Positions 18,926 to 29,254 of a stretch of DNA of 64,000 bases are shown here, in pieces (position 1 is the first letter of the stretch; each line of letters opens with the position of its first letter). The stretch is from assembly GCF_000092025.1 (NCBI RefSeq), contig NC_003062.2, positions 1,114,001 through 1,178,000 of the forward strand. The letters are read 5' to 3'. The position numbers and the translations under genes were made by a program. The notes under the pieces are model-generated. The model worked only from the letters and a program-made list of their open reading frames with translations, searched no databases and was not told the DNA's origin. This stretch comes from Agrobacterium fabrum str. C58 (GTDB lineage Bacteria > Pseudomonadota > Alphaproteobacteria > Rhizobiales > Rhizobiaceae).

Positions 18926-21172
18926 ATGCAGCAGGATCACGGGACGGCAATCGGTCAGGGGACGGAACAGGGCATGGACGCTATCGCGCAGGAAGACTTC
19001 AACAAGGTGCAGCCGGTGGCTGAGGTCGAGAACCTCTGGGACAGCCCGGCGCGTTTCATCAACCGCGAATTCTCCTGGCTGCAGTTCAACCGCCGTGTTC
19101 TCGAGGAAACGCTGAACACGGATCACCCGCTTCTGGAACGGCTGCGCTTCCTGTCCATCTCGGCCGCCAATCTTGATGAATTCTTCATGGTCCGCGTCGC
19201 CGGTCTCGAAGGCCAGGTGCGCCAGAAGATCACCGTCAGGACGCCCGACGGCAAGACACCGGCCGAGCAGTTGGAAGATATTCTAAAGGAAATCGACAAT
19301 CTGCAGATGGAGCAACAGGCCTCGCTTGCCGTCCTGCAGCAATATCTCGCCAAGGAAGAAATCTTCATCGTGCGGCCTGCCGCACTTTCCGAAGCGGACC
19401 GTACCTGGCTTGGCACCGAATTCGAGGAACGTATTTTCCCGGTGCTGACGCCGCTGTCCATCGACCCTGCGCACCCGTTTCCCTTCATTCCGAACCTAGG
19501 CTTCTCCATGGGCCTGCAGCTCGACAGCGTCAACGGCCGCGAGCCGATGACGGCGCTGTTGCGTCTGCCCACGGCGCTCGATCGCTTCGTTCGTTTGCCG
19601 GATGAAAAAAACGCCATCCGTTACATCACGCTGGAAGATGTGGTCGGCCTGTTCATTCACCGGCTTTATCCGGGCTATACCGTTCGAGGATTCGGCACGT
19701 TCCGCATCATCAGAGACAGCGATATCGAGGTGGAGGAAGAGGCGGAAGATCTGGTTCGCTTTTTCGAAAGCGCGCTGAAGCGCCGCCGCCGCGGTTCGGT
19801 CATCCGCATCGAGACCGATAGCGAAATGCCGCCGTCGCTGCGCCAGTTCGTGGTGCATGAGCTTGGCGTGCCTGATAATCGCGTTGCTGTTCTGCCCGGT
19901 TTGCTCGCGCTCAACACCATTTCGGAAATCGTGCGTGCGCCGCGCGACGACCTGAAATTCGAGCCTTACAACGCCCGTTTCCCGGAGCGCGTGCGCGAAC
20001 ATGCCGGCGATTGCCTCGCTGCCATCCGCGAAAAGGACATGGTGGTTCACCACCCCTATGAAAGCTTCGACGTGGTTGTGCAGTTCCTGTTGCAGGCTGC
20101 GCGCGATCCCGAAGTGCTTGCCATTAAGCAGACGCTTTACCGCACCTCCAATGACAGCCCGATCGTTCGTGCGCTGATTGACGCGGCGGAAGCCGGCAAA
20201 TCCGTGACCGCGCTGGTCGAGTTGAAGGCGCGTTTCGACGAAGAGGCGAACATCCGCTGGGCGCGCGATCTGGAGCGCGCCGGTGTGCAGGTCGTGTTCG
20301 GCTTCATCGAACTCAAGACCCATGCCAAGATGTCGATGGTGGTGCGCCGCGAAGACGGCAAACTCAGAACCTATTGCCACCTCGGCACCGGTAACTATCA
20401 CCCGATCACGGCGAAGATTTATACCGACCTGTCCTTCTTCACCTGCAACCCGAAGATCGCCCATGACATGGCGAATATCTTCAACTTCATCACGGGTTAC
20501 GGCGAACCGGAAGAGGGCATGAAGCTCGCCATTTCGCCTTACACGCTGCGCGCCCGCATCGTGAAGCACATCAACGAAGAGATCGAGCACGCCAAGCGCG
20601 GTGCGCCGGCGGCGATCTGGATGAAGATGAATTCGCTGGTCGACCCTGAAATCATCGATACGCTTTACCGTGCCAGTGCGGCGGGCGTTGAGATCGATCT
20701 GGTAATCCGCGGTATCTGCTGCCTGCGCCCGCAGGTGGCGGGACTGTCGGATAACATCCGCGTCAAATCCATCGTCGGCCGCTTCCTGGAACACAGCCGC
20801 ATCTTCTGCTTCGGCAATGGTTTCGGCCTGCCATCCGACAAGGCTCTGGTCTATATCGGCTCTGCCGACATGATGCCGCGTAACCTTGATCGGCGCGTCG
20901 AAACGCTGGTGCCGCTCACCAATCCCACCGTGCATGAGCAGGTTCTTTCACAGATTATGCTGGGCAATCTCATTGACAACCAGCAGAGCTACGAGATACT
21001 TGCGGACGGAACGTCGAGGCGCATCGAGGTGCGTAAAGGCGAAGAACCGTTCAACGCGCAGCACTATTTCATGACCAATCCCAGCCTTTCCGGACGTGGT
21101 GAAGCCTTGAAATCCAGTGCGCCCAAATTGATTGCCGGGTTGATTTCGTCCCGCAAGAAACAGGCTGAATGA
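18926..21172 (+). CDS. ppk: Polyphosphate kinase 1
   Basis: About 748 residues from the ATG at 18926; the ATG at 18974 is an alternative. It has the Ppk1 N-terminal domain ([19 protein letters not shown]), the head domain, and two phospholipase-D-like domains with the active-site His in KTHAKMSMV and [10 protein letters not shown] and the second conserved His in LEHSRIF. It makes long-chain polyphosphate from ATP at the membrane. It overlaps ppx by 4 nt. Confidence 0.96.
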   Translation: MQQDHGTAIGQGTEQGMDAIAQEDFNKVQPVAEVENLWDSPARFINREFSWLQFNRRVLEETLNTDHPLLERLRFLSISAANLDEFFMVRVAGLEGQVRQKITVRTPDGKTPAEQLEDILKEIDNLQMEQQASLAVLQQYLAKEEIFIVRPAALSEADRTWLGTEFEERIFPVLTPLSIDPAHPFPFIPNLGFSMGLQLDSVNGREPMTALLRLPTALDRFVRLPDEKNAIRYITLEDVVGLFIHRLYPGYTVRGFGTFRIIRDSDIEVEEEAEDLVRFFESALKRRRRGSVIRIETDSEMPPSLRQFVVHELGVPDNRVAVLPGLLALNTISEIVRAPRDDLKFEPYNARFPERVREHAGDCLAAIREKDMVVHHPYESFDVVVQFLLQAARDPEVLAIKQTLYRTSNDSPIVRALIDAAEAGKSVTALVELKARFDEEANIRWARDLERAGVQVVFGFIELKTHAKMSMVVRREDGKLRTYCHLGTGNYHPITAKIYTDLSFFTCNPKIAHDMANIFNFITGYGEPEEGMKLAISPYTLRARIVKHINEEIEHAKRGAPAAIWMKMNSLVDPEIIDTLYRASAAGVEIDLVIRGICCLRPQVAGLSDNIRVKSIVGRFLEHSRIFCFGNGFGLPSDKALVYIGSADMMPRNLDRRVETLVPLTNPTVHEQVLSQIMLGNLIDNQQSYEILADGTSRRIEVRKGEEPFNAQHYFMTNPSLSGRGEALKSSAPKLIAGLISSRKKQAE

Positions 21173-22692
21173 CTCGATCAGAAGCACAGGGGCGGCTGAC
21201 CGGCCTTGCCCCCGTTTCCGTCATAGATATTGGTTCGAACTCCGTTCGTCTTGTCGTATATGAAGGTCTTTCCCGCGCGCCCGCGGTGCTGTTCAACGAA
21301 AAGGTCCTGTGCGGCCTTGGCAAGGGACTGGCGCTGACGGGCCGCATGCATGAGGAAGGCGTCACCCGGGCGCTGATGGCACTCAGGCGCTTCCATGTGC
21401 TTTCCGAACAGGCGCAGGCGCAGAAGCTTTATGTGCTTGCCACGGCGGCGGCGCGCGAGGCGGAAAACGGCCCGGATTTCATCCGCGAGGCCGAAGCCAT
21501 TCTCGGCTGCGAGATCGAGGTGCTCTCAGGCGAGAAGGAAGCGCTTTATTCGGCCTATGGCGTGATCAGCGGTTTTTATCAACCCGATGGCATCGCCGGC
21601 GACCTTGGCGGCGGTTCACTCGAACTCATCGACATCAAGGACAAGAGCTGCGGCGAGGGCATCACCCTGCCGCTCGGTGGCCTTCGGCTATCGGAACAAT
21701 CGGACGGTTCGCTGGAAAAGGCGGCCACGATCGCCAGAAAACACGTCAAATCCTTCGCGAAGCTTCTGGCGGCGGGCGAGGGGCGCACCTTTTATGCGGT
21801 CGGTGGTACATGGCGAAACATCGCCAAGCTGCATATGGAGATTTCAGGCTATCCACTGCATATGATGCAGGGGTATGAATTGCCGCTGGAAGAAATGCTG
21901 AATTTTCTCGAGGAGGTCATCGTCTCCCGGGATAGCAAGGATCCGGCCTGGCAGGCGGTCTCCAAGAACCGCCGTTCGCTCCTGCCATTTGGCGCCATCG
22001 CCATGCGGGAAGTTCTGAGAGCGATGAAGCCGGCCAAGATTGCCTTCTCCGCGCAGGGCGTGCGTGAAGGGTATCTTTATTCGCTGCTGACGGAAGCCGA
22101 GCGCGAATCCGATCCGCTGCTGGTCGCGGCGGATGAGCTTGCCATTTTGCGCGCCCGTTCGCCCGAACATGCGCGCGAACTGGCGGATTGGAGCGGTCGC
22201 ACCTTTCCTGTCTTCGGTATCGACGAGACGGAAGAAGAAAGCCGCTACAGGCAGGCGGCCTGCCTGCTGGCCGATATCAGCTGGCGGGCGCATCCCGATT
22301 ATCGCGGGTTGCAGGCGCTCAACATCATCGCCCATTCGTCTTTCGTTGCGATCACCCATCCCGGCCGCGCCTATATTGCGCTTGCCAATTATTATCGCTT
22401 TGAGGGCCTGAACGATAACGGCACGACGGAACCGCTCGCCGCCATGGCGGGCGAACGTCTGCAGGAACTCGGCAAGCTGCTGGGCGGCCTGCTGCGCGTC
22501 GTTTACCTCTTCTCAGCCTCGATGCCTGGTGTCGTTGACCACCTGAAATTCCGCAAATCCGACAACCCCGATATAGATCTGGAATTCGTGGTGCCGCATG
22601 ATTATTGCGATTTCGCCGGCGAGCGGCTGGATGGCCGTTTGCAACAGTTGGCGAAGCTGACGGGCAAGCGGCTGGCCTTTGTGTTTGAGTAA
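21169..22692 (+). CDS. ppx: Exopolyphosphatase / guanosine pentaphosphatase
   Basis: 507 residues. ASKHA-fold motifs are [15 protein letters not shown] and [11 protein letters not shown]. It carries the C-terminal HD-like extension found in alpha-proteobacterial Ppx. It removes phosphate from polyphosphate. Start and ppk stop overlap as ATGA, so kinase and phosphatase are made together. Confidence 0.95.
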   Translation: MTRSEAQGRLTGLAPVSVIDIGSNSVRLVVYEGLSRAPAVLFNEKVLCGLGKGLALTGRMHEEGVTRALMALRRFHVLSEQAQAQKLYVLATAAAREAENGPDFIREAEAILGCEIEVLSGEKEALYSAYGVISGFYQPDGIAGDLGGGSLELIDIKDKSCGEGITLPLGGLRLSEQSDGSLEKAATIARKHVKSFAKLLAAGEGRTFYAVGGTWRNIAKLHMEISGYPLHMMQGYELPLEEMLNFLEEVIVSRDSKDPAWQAVSKNRRSLLPFGAIAMREVLRAMKPAKIAFSAQGVREGYLYSLLTEAERESDPLLVAADELAILRARSPEHARELADWSGRTFPVFGIDETEEESRYRQAACLLADISWRAHPDYRGLQALNIIAHSSFVAITHPGRAYIALANYYRFEGLNDNGTTEPLAAMAGERLQELGKLLGGLLRVVYLFSASMPGVVDHLKFRKSDNPDIDLEFVVPHDYCDFAGERLDGRLQQLAKLTGKRLAFVFE

Positions 22693-22723
22693 CGAACGGC
22701 AATGCCCTGTTTTGCGGCGCTGG

Positions 22724-23356
22724 CTACGACCAGCGCTCGCAAAAGGCTTCGATATCTCCTGACTGGAAGTCGGCGAGCCGCGCCATGATCGTCTCGAATG
22801 GCCAGTCCCACCAGGCGATGGCGGCAAGCTTCTCCGCGATGGATCGTGAAAAGCGCTCGCGAATGATTTTTGCGGGAACGCCGCCGACGATGGTGTAGGG
22901 CGGCACATCTTTGGTGACAACGGCACCGGCGGCAAGAACCGCGCCGTCTCCAACCGTTACACCCGGCAAGACGATGACCCCGTGGCCGATCCAGACATCG
23001 TGACCGATGATGGCGCGATCCTGCTTTCGCTGGGCGAAGAAGGCGTCGTCGCGCACCGCATCGGCAGCGTAATATTCCGGGCAGTAGCTGAAACGATGCG
23101 TGGATGGCCGGTCCATCGGGTGGTTCGGAGCGCCTATCCTGACCTCCGCAGCAATGGCGCAGAACTTTCCGATTATCGCATCACCCACCATGCAGCGCGG
23201 CCCGAGATAGGAGTAATTCCCAAGTTCAACATTGTGCAGCGAGGTGTCAGCCAGGACCTCGCAGCATCTGCCAATGTTCGAATCTCTTATGCTCGCCGTC
23301 GCATGAATGACGGTCTCTGCGAGTTTCGGGCGCTTGATCTGTGCGGTCGAGTCCAT
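22724..23356 (-). CDS. Hexapeptide-repeat acetyltransferase, phosphonate-metabolism type
   Basis: 210 residues. The left-handed beta-helix repeats are visible as [34 protein letters not shown] and [20 protein letters not shown]. The [14 protein letters not shown] stretch and the C-terminal AWWDWPFE recall the TIGR03308 'phn' acetyltransferases. No phn genes are near, so a role in phosphonate use is only a possibility. It is convergent with ppx. Confidence 0.75.
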   Translation of the reverse strand: MDSTAQIKRPKLAETVIHATASIRDSNIGRCCEVLADTSLHNVELGNYSYLGPRCMVGDAIIGKFCAIAAEVRIGAPNHPMDRPSTHRFSYCPEYYAADAVRDDAFFAQRKQDRAIIGHDVWIGHGVIVLPGVTVGDGAVLAAGAVVTKDVPPYTIVGGVPAKIIRERFSRSIAEKLAAIAWWDWPFETIMARLADFQSGDIEAFCERWS

Positions 23357-23505
23357 TCCAGTCTCCGGTTTTGCGCCTGCTTAACCGGGGATGATGAAGA
23401 GCCTGTGACGTGGGATGGCGAAGCATTCCGGCAGTAACAGGAATTTTTTTCAAGTGCGGATCAGGCGGGTTGCCTCGTGCAACATTTTCTCTTCATCGAT
23501 GAATA

Positions 23506-23853
23506 TCACTTGTCGGCGATATCGGCCGCCGAATCGTTTTTCTTCCAGTAATGCTCGGTTATGTTCTGAGCGTTCCGAATGATGTGACCAGCGATTTCGG
23601 GGTCTCCGCCCTCGAAGGTTTTCGGATCGGCCCCACATAGCAGCAGAAAGAGCTGCTGATGTGCGACAGCGGCAAAATAGTCGTGAGGCGGCGGCTGCAT
23701 ATCTGAAGCAACGGCCTGGAATGCGTCAGTGACCTCTTCGCTGGCACGCTCAAGCGCTGCGTGAATGGTGGCCATCATCGCCGCTTCCTTGCGTTCCAGT
23801 ATATCCTGAATTTGCCGTTCCGCCGGTGTCAGGACCGGGCAACTCTCACTCAT
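23506..23853 (-). CDS. Small protein of unknown function
   Basis: 115 residues from the ATG at 23853 (MSESCPVL), preceded by a strong AGGAGA site; upstream in-frame extension is unlikely. The product is mainly helical and acidic (LERKEAAMMATIHAALERAS), without signal peptide or recognised motif. It ends in SAADIADK. It lies between the acetyltransferase and the YunG-like gene on the same strand. Confidence 0.6.
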   Translation of the reverse strand: MSESCPVLTPAERQIQDILERKEAAMMATIHAALERASEEVTDAFQAVASDMQPPPHDYFAAVAHQQLFLLLCGADPKTFEGGDPEIAGHIIRNAQNITEHYWKKNDSAADIADK

Positions 23854-24022
23854 CAACGTCTCTCCTGTTGGAGCATCCATTGCGCCGACGAGGATTATCG
23901 CATTGATTGTGACCGCTTTGCGGAAAGATGGAAATCGCGGTTGTGGATGAGGCGGGATGCTTGACCGCCATGCCTGAAATCGCCTGACAAACGCGCACGG
24001 TCGGCACTGCTGTGCAAAAGGC

Positions 24023-24370
24023 TCAGCTGTGCCCCAACGCCTTGCGGATGCAGGCGCTGAGATAGGCATATTGCAGCGGCGTTATCGTTGCCATGGCTTC
24101 CGTGCGGCTGGCGAGCCGGTCCTGATAACCGACCGGAATATCGAATTGCGCGAAGGTAAAATCCCAACGGGTGCCCTCGACGATATTGTAGAAATGCTCG
24201 GCACCGCTGACAGCGGTTTTGGCAAGCTCGCCGCCGAAGATGTCCTGGACCACCAGCGCGGTAACGCTGCCTTGCCCCTTGGAGGGGTTTTCACGCGACC
24301 AAAGGTTGCTGGTCTCACCCGACCAGCTTTTCTTTAGGGCGTAATAAAGTCTCTCTGCATGGTCCTGCAT
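24023..24370 (-). CDS. YunG-like protein of unknown function
   Basis: 115 residues from the ATG at 24370. LKKSWSGETSNLWSRENPSK, GQGSVTALVVQDIFGG, HFYNIVEG and DFTFAQFDIP match the pattern I remember for the YunG family. Many members have Cys where this one has Gly (GQC to GQG). No biochemical role is known to me. Confidence 0.6.
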   Translation of the reverse strand: MQDHAERLYYALKKSWSGETSNLWSRENPSKGQGSVTALVVQDIFGGELAKTAVSGAEHFYNIVEGTRWDFTFAQFDIPVGYQDRLASRTEAMATITPLQYAYLSACIRKALGHS

Positions 24371-24607
24371 GAAATGTCTTCTTTTCCGCAAGCATGTTTC
24401 GGTTAAAGCATTTCCGGCAAAACTGTGCTCAGTCTTGTGTCCGGAAACGCATAAAACAAAGAGTGAGAGCAATGGAGTTGAACGGGTGTTCACCGGAATT
24501 GCCCTGGCTCTGGAGAATCGGAACGGAGCGCCATGCACATATTGGTCTGCGGGGCGCTCCGTGGGGATCATTCGCGGCTACCAAAGCGATTGGCAGCAGC
24601 CTTGGTC

Positions 24608-25966
24608 TTACTTCGCGTCCAGCAGATCCTTGACCTCAAGCAGGACGAATTCGTTGTCGTCAGCCTTGTCCAGCGCGCGGCCGGCCGAGAAGGGCAGGTT
24701 GTTGTCGTTGCCAACGATGATATGCGTGGCATCGACACGGTCGACATTCTCGATGGTGACGAAAGGCATGTCGTAATAACCATTGCCGCCGCCCTGACGC
24801 TTCTTGTTGTCGGGATCGGAGATTTTCAGAAGATCGATATAGCCGATCTTGCGGGCGGCCTTGCCGACTTTGGCGTCATTAAATTCGATCTTGTAGATGC
24901 GCTTCACCTTGGCGGGCAAGGCAAAGCAGTTTGCTTCCGGCTTCTTCGGGTCGGCGCAGGCCTTGTCGGCGGTGCCGGCGCCGTTGTCGCGTTCGATGAC
25001 CAGTGCGGTGCTGTCATCAAGCATGTTGAAGTCGCCGATGGCTTCGCCGCCCTGCGCCAGCGGATAGAGCCAGGTGCGGCCGGTCCATTCTTTCTTGGCG
25101 GTGTCGAGTTCGATGATGCGCAGCGCGGTCGCGCCGTCTTCGGTCTTCTCCACCTGGCCATCGGCCATGTAAAGCGGGCCTTCCAGAAGGCCGTAAAGCT
25201 TCGAGCCGTCCTTGGAGAGCGCCATGCCCTCATAGCCGCCAGATCGTTTCAGGTTGAAGGCCGGCATTTTCTGCGTCGGGTTGCCGGGCAGGGCGAGCGT
25301 GGGATGATCGGGAGACTTCACCTCGATGTCGCCGGCCTTGGTGGAGATGACATCGGTCAGCTTGCCGTCGCGGGTGAATTTCAGGATATAGGGGCCGAAT
25401 TCCTCGCCCACCCAGAAACCATCGGCGACCGGCTGAATGGATTCGACGTCGAAATCCGCACCGGTCAGGTAACGCTTGCTGGAGCCTTCGAGAACGATGG
25501 GGAAGGGTGCCTTCATGTCAGGGTCGGAGAGAAACACGGTCTCCAGCGCATTGACCTTGCCGGCGTCCCAGTCGAACTTCAGATGGTGAAGCATCAGCAT
25601 GGCGTCGCTGGAATTGAGCTTGGAGCCGAAGCCATTGTCGGAAAGGCTCCAGAAGCTGCCGTCGGGCATCGCCTTGATGCCGGAGAAACCCTGCATCGGC
25701 TGGCCGTTAAACGGCATGGAAAGACCGGTCAGTCGCACGCCGTCCTTGCCCGGCACGGTGCCGAGACCTTCCGCGCGCTTGCGGTCGGCGGTGGTGAACT
25801 TGGCGGAGGTCTTGAGGTGTTCAGGCGCGTCAGTGGGCGCCGGGATGATGGTGTTCGCCGGCAGGATGGCGTGGGAGACCAGCTTTGCAGGGAATTCCTG
25901 TTCGGCCGCGTGCGAGATGGAGGCGAACGCAAGGATGGCGCAGGACGCAAAAAGAATGTGCTTCAT
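24608..25966 (-). CDS. Secreted esterase-like / phytase-like beta-propeller protein
   Basis: About 452 residues from the ATG at 25966. The signal peptide is MKHILFASCAILAFASISHA. The body fits the 'esterase-like activity of phytase' domain: GFSGIKAMPDGSFWSLSDNG, DFDVESIQPVADGFWVGEEF, NLKRSGGYEGMALSKDG and FVTIENVDRVD. It is probably periplasmic; the substrate is unproven. A GAGGGG site precedes the start. The next 140 nt upstream hold no gene. Confidence 0.82.
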   Translation of the reverse strand: MKHILFASCAILAFASISHAAEQEFPAKLVSHAILPANTIIPAPTDAPEHLKTSAKFTTADRKRAEGLGTVPGKDGVRLTGLSMPFNGQPMQGFSGIKAMPDGSFWSLSDNGFGSKLNSSDAMLMLHHLKFDWDAGKVNALETVFLSDPDMKAPFPIVLEGSSKRYLTGADFDVESIQPVADGFWVGEEFGPYILKFTRDGKLTDVISTKAGDIEVKSPDHPTLALPGNPTQKMPAFNLKRSGGYEGMALSKDGSKLYGLLEGPLYMADGQVEKTEDGATALRIIELDTAKKEWTGRTWLYPLAQGGEAIGDFNMLDDSTALVIERDNGAGTADKACADPKKPEANCFALPAKVKRIYKIEFNDAKVGKAARKIGYIDLLKISDPDNKKRQGGGNGYYDMPFVTIENVDRVDATHIIVGNDNNLPFSAGRALDKADDNEFVLLEVKDLLDAK

Positions 25967-26110
25967 GATGGAGACCCCTCTCAATACCTGTTGAAGACAG
26001 GATTGACGCGATAGGGTCGCCGCATGACAGGCAGGTGATTGCCGTTTGAAGCTTTGATGAAATTTTGTGAGGGCCGTCGCCGGCAAATAGCCTCCGGGTG
26101 CCGATAAGCC

Positions 26111-27139
26111 TTATGCGGCAGGGGCCTGATATTGGCTGAGCGTGCAGACGCCGAGCGTCTGGCCACGGCCTTTCACCGCATGTTCGCCGAGATATTCGCT
26201 GCGTACGCCCTTCGGAAGCACCAGCTGGTGGGCGAGATCGGCGGAAATCAGCACCGGATGGCCGAGCATCTTGCTCAGCGATTCGAGCCGGGATGTCGTG
26301 TTCACCGTATCTCCGAAATAGGTGATCTTGTGGTGATCGACACCGATTTCTGCCGTGATGACCGGCCCGCCATGGATGGCGAAACGCAGGCGTGGCACTT
26401 CGCCGAAGCGGGAGAGCCACATGTCGCGTTTTTCCTCCATGGTCGCCTGGATGTCGAACACGCAGCGCACGCAGGCCGCCCGCCGGATCGCCATGTGATA
26501 GGGCCAGGTGATGATGGCGGCATCGCCAATGTAATCGTCGATGACGCCGCCATGTCTTCTCACTGGTGCGGCATAGCTGGCAAAGATTTCGCCGAGGAAT
26601 TCCTGGGCCTTCAGATCGCCATGGGTTTCGGCGAAGGAGGTGGAGCCGACGAGATCGATGAAGATGAAGACGCGGTCTTCGCTGACCGGGCGGCGATAGC
26701 GCCCAAGAATGAGGTCGATGAAGATATCGCGACCGAGAAGCTCGCGCACGCGCATGATGAAGACGATGATGCCGCAGACGATAAGCGTGAAGATCAGCGT
26801 CTGCACTTCGGCATGCACCGCCCGTTTCCAGGTGCCGGGAAATATCCCGCTGAGCCACAGGATCGTGCCACCGAGCCCGAAGCCGCAGAAGACGAGAATG
26901 GCATAGATGATGAGGCCGACGGCGATATAGGCCGGTGTCGGCAAGGCGCTCACCTGCCGCGACAGGCCGGGCAAGATGTAACCGCGCTCAAAGGCGAGAA
27001 TCGGTGCGCAGGCGAAAAGCGCATAGGTCGCGCCGATCAACGCGCCGCCGCCATATTCCAGAAAGGCGTAGGCCACCCCGGCGCCGGCCACGGCAACGAA
27101 GAGCACCACGTAATCCAGAATGGGCAGCAATTTTCTCAT
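26111..27139 (-). CDS. Membrane-bound class III adenylate/guanylate cyclase
   Basis: 342 residues. About four to five N-terminal membrane helices (residues ~8-135) precede a class III cyclase domain. The first metal Asp is in FIFIDLVGSTSFAE and the second in DDYIGDAAIITW. The substrate/transition-state region is YFGDTVNTTSRLES. It should make cAMP (or cGMP) at the inner membrane. The stop lies 144 nt from the start of the phytase-like gene. Confidence 0.9.
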   Translation of the reverse strand: MRKLLPILDYVVLFVAVAGAGVAYAFLEYGGGALIGATYALFACAPILAFERGYILPGLSRQVSALPTPAYIAVGLIIYAILVFCGFGLGGTILWLSGIFPGTWKRAVHAEVQTLIFTLIVCGIIVFIMRVRELLGRDIFIDLILGRYRRPVSEDRVFIFIDLVGSTSFAETHGDLKAQEFLGEIFASYAAPVRRHGGVIDDYIGDAAIITWPYHMAIRRAACVRCVFDIQATMEEKRDMWLSRFGEVPRLRFAIHGGPVITAEIGVDHHKITYFGDTVNTTSRLESLSKMLGHPVLISADLAHQLVLPKGVRSEYLGEHAVKGRGQTLGVCTLSQYQAPAA

Positions 27140-27319
27140 GTCAGCTCTGATCTCGAAAAGGGAAGCCGGCGCTCCCTTCGGGCAAAGCTTCTGTTCAGAT
27201 GATATGCGACATTAGTGTGGAAAAAGCGCCGCAAAAAGTGAGCAATCGGTAAGGTTGCATGAAGGATTGGTAAGGCTGTTGCGCGGTTGCCGCAAACGCC
27301 TGCCGATGAGGCACTACTT

Positions 27320-27924
27320 CTAATAGGATGTTCTGTAATAGACGGTTTCAAGCGGGGATTGTGGCCGGTCGTCGGGCGTGTGGTTCGACCATTTCACCGG
27401 AAAGGCGGCAAAACGAAGCTTGTTGCCATCGATCCAGGCGCGGTCGAACAGGGTTTCCCCTTTGCGGGCAAAGGTGATGGCGGCGCAGGTTCGGCCATCG
27501 ACGTCGAGGGCAATATTTCTTTCCAGTCGTTCAGGCCACAGCCCATGCCTTTCGGATCGCGATTATAGTGTTCGACGACATCGCCATCATTCGGGGTCAT
27601 GGTGATCGAGGTGACGGTGTGGGCAAAGAGCAGGCTGTTCTGATCTTTCAGGCCGCCATCCAGCGTGCCCTCGTAACGCACCTGCACCGTCGGCCGCTGG
27701 CAGCCGTTGCTGGCATAAATCTGCGACACCGCATGTATGCGGCTATCGCGAATGGTGATGCGCGTGATGATGCCGTTGCGGTCGTTCTTGCCGATCTTCA
27801 GGCAGTCGGTCGTCCATTCACCCTGCAGATCGACCTTGTCCTCTGCGGCCCGGGCTGGAAGAGAGGGGAGAATGCCTGCCGCCGCGAGAAGCACGGCGAG
27901 CAGCAGAGTGCGGGCAGTTTTCAT
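27320..27924 (-). pseudogene. Secreted protein gene with a one-base frameshift
   Basis: From the ATG at 27924 the product has a signal peptide (MKTARTLLLAVLLAAAGI...ARA-AED) and a well-formed domain (VDLQGEWTTDCLKIG, IHAVSQIYASNGC). At about 27516-27522 (an A-run read on the minus strand) the frame goes wrong: the current frame ends in Pro/Ser-rich sequence at 27394. Adding one A restores NIALDVDGRTCAAITFARKG and FAAFPVKW to a stop at 27320. I read this as a 1-nt deletion or sequencing error. Function unknown. Confidence 0.7.
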
Positions 27925-28005
27925 GGCAAGACCCTCAAATCGCATGACCATCGGTAGAGAAATGGGACGCGATGCGGGCAAAATTGGGGTGAGAAAGGCG
28001 GGCGG

Positions 28006-29172
28006 TTACGACTCGCTCGCTGCCGCCTCAACTTCCACGGCCTCGACCTTCTTGCCGGCGAAACGCAAGGCCACTTCGCCATTGATGAGTTTCAGCGCCA
28101 CATCGCCGAACAGCTCGCGCCGCCAGCCGGTCAACGCCGCAACGGTCGCGTTTTCGCCTTCGGACGCGATCTTGTCCAGATCGTCGCTGTTGGCGATGAC
28201 CTTGGCCGCGACGCCGTGCTTGTCTGCCGTCAGCTTCAGGAGAACCTTCAAAAGTTCCACGGCAGCACCGGAACCTTCCGGTGCGTGGCTGTGGCGCGGT
28301 GCCTTCGGCATCTCTTCTTTCGGCAGCGCCAGCGCCGCATTCACCGTTTCGATGATGGCGGTGCCGGAGGCGGACCGTTCCCAGCCCTTGGGAATGGTGC
28401 GAAGCCGCGACAGCGCCTCGGCGTCCTTCGGCTGCTGCTGGGCGATTTCGAAGATCCCATCGTCCTTCAACACGCGGGAGCGTGGCACGTTGCGCGACCG
28501 CGCTTCACGTTCGCGCCAGGCGGCGACGAATTTGAGGATGGCGAGTTCCGTCGGCTTGCGCAGGCGCGATTTCAGCCGCAGCCACGCATCGTCGGGATGC
28601 ATGTCATAGGTGTCGCGCGATTCCAGAATGTTCATCTCTTCGGTCAGCCACAGGGAGCGGCCTTCGCGCTCCAGCTGCGCTTTGAGCGAGAGATAGACAT
28701 CGCGCAGATGTGTTACGTCGGCCAGCGCGTAATCCAGCTGCTTTTCGGTGAGCGGACGGCGGCTCCAGTCGGTGAAACGCGAGGATTTGTCGATCTGCAC
28801 ATTCTTGATCTTCTGGACCAGCTGGTCGTAGGAGATCGAATCGCCGAAACCGCACACCATGGCGGCGACCTGCGTGTCGAAGATCGGATGGGGAATGAGC
28901 CCGCCGAGATGATAGATGATTTCGATGTCCTGCCGTGCGGCGTGGAAAACCTTCACGACGTTTGGATTGGCCATTAGTTCGAACATCGGCGTAAGATCGA
29001 TACCCTTGGCCAGCGGATCAACCAGTACTTCGAGCGTCGGGCTCGCCATCTGTACGAGGCACAGTTCCGGCCAGAAGGTTGTTTCCCGCAAAAATTCGGT
29101 GTCGATGGTAATGAATTCCGATTTCGCCAGTTCCGTGCAGGCTTCGGCGAGGGCGGCAGTCGTTTCAATCAT
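28006..29172 (-). CDS. rnd: Ribonuclease D
   Basis: About 388 residues from the ATG at 29172; the longer open frame to 29409 overlaps the MFS gene and is Pro-rich. The DEDDy exonuclease motifs are complete: DTEFLRE (Asp, Glu), HAARQDIE (Asp) and YALADVTHLRD (Tyr-x3-Asp). A HRDC-type helical region follows (PTELAILKFVAAWREREA). It trims 3' ends of tRNA precursors and other RNA. Confidence 0.94.
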   Translation of the reverse strand: MIETTAALAEACTELAKSEFITIDTEFLRETTFWPELCLVQMASPTLEVLVDPLAKGIDLTPMFELMANPNVVKVFHAARQDIEIIYHLGGLIPHPIFDTQVAAMVCGFGDSISYDQLVQKIKNVQIDKSSRFTDWSRRPLTEKQLDYALADVTHLRDVYLSLKAQLEREGRSLWLTEEMNILESRDTYDMHPDDAWLRLKSRLRKPTELAILKFVAAWREREARSRNVPRSRVLKDDGIFEIAQQQPKDAEALSRLRTIPKGWERSASGTAIIETVNAALALPKEEMPKAPRHSHAPEGSGAAVELLKVLLKLTADKHGVAAKVIANSDDLDKIASEGENATVAALTGWRRELFGDVALKLINGEVALRFAGKKVEAVEVEAAASES

Positions 29173-29254
29173 TGCAAATGGCCACTCGTGAAAATTATCC
29201 GTCTTACTTTCCCTTTGCCGGGCGCATGTCAATACAAAGCCCGCTTTTCCGGCC

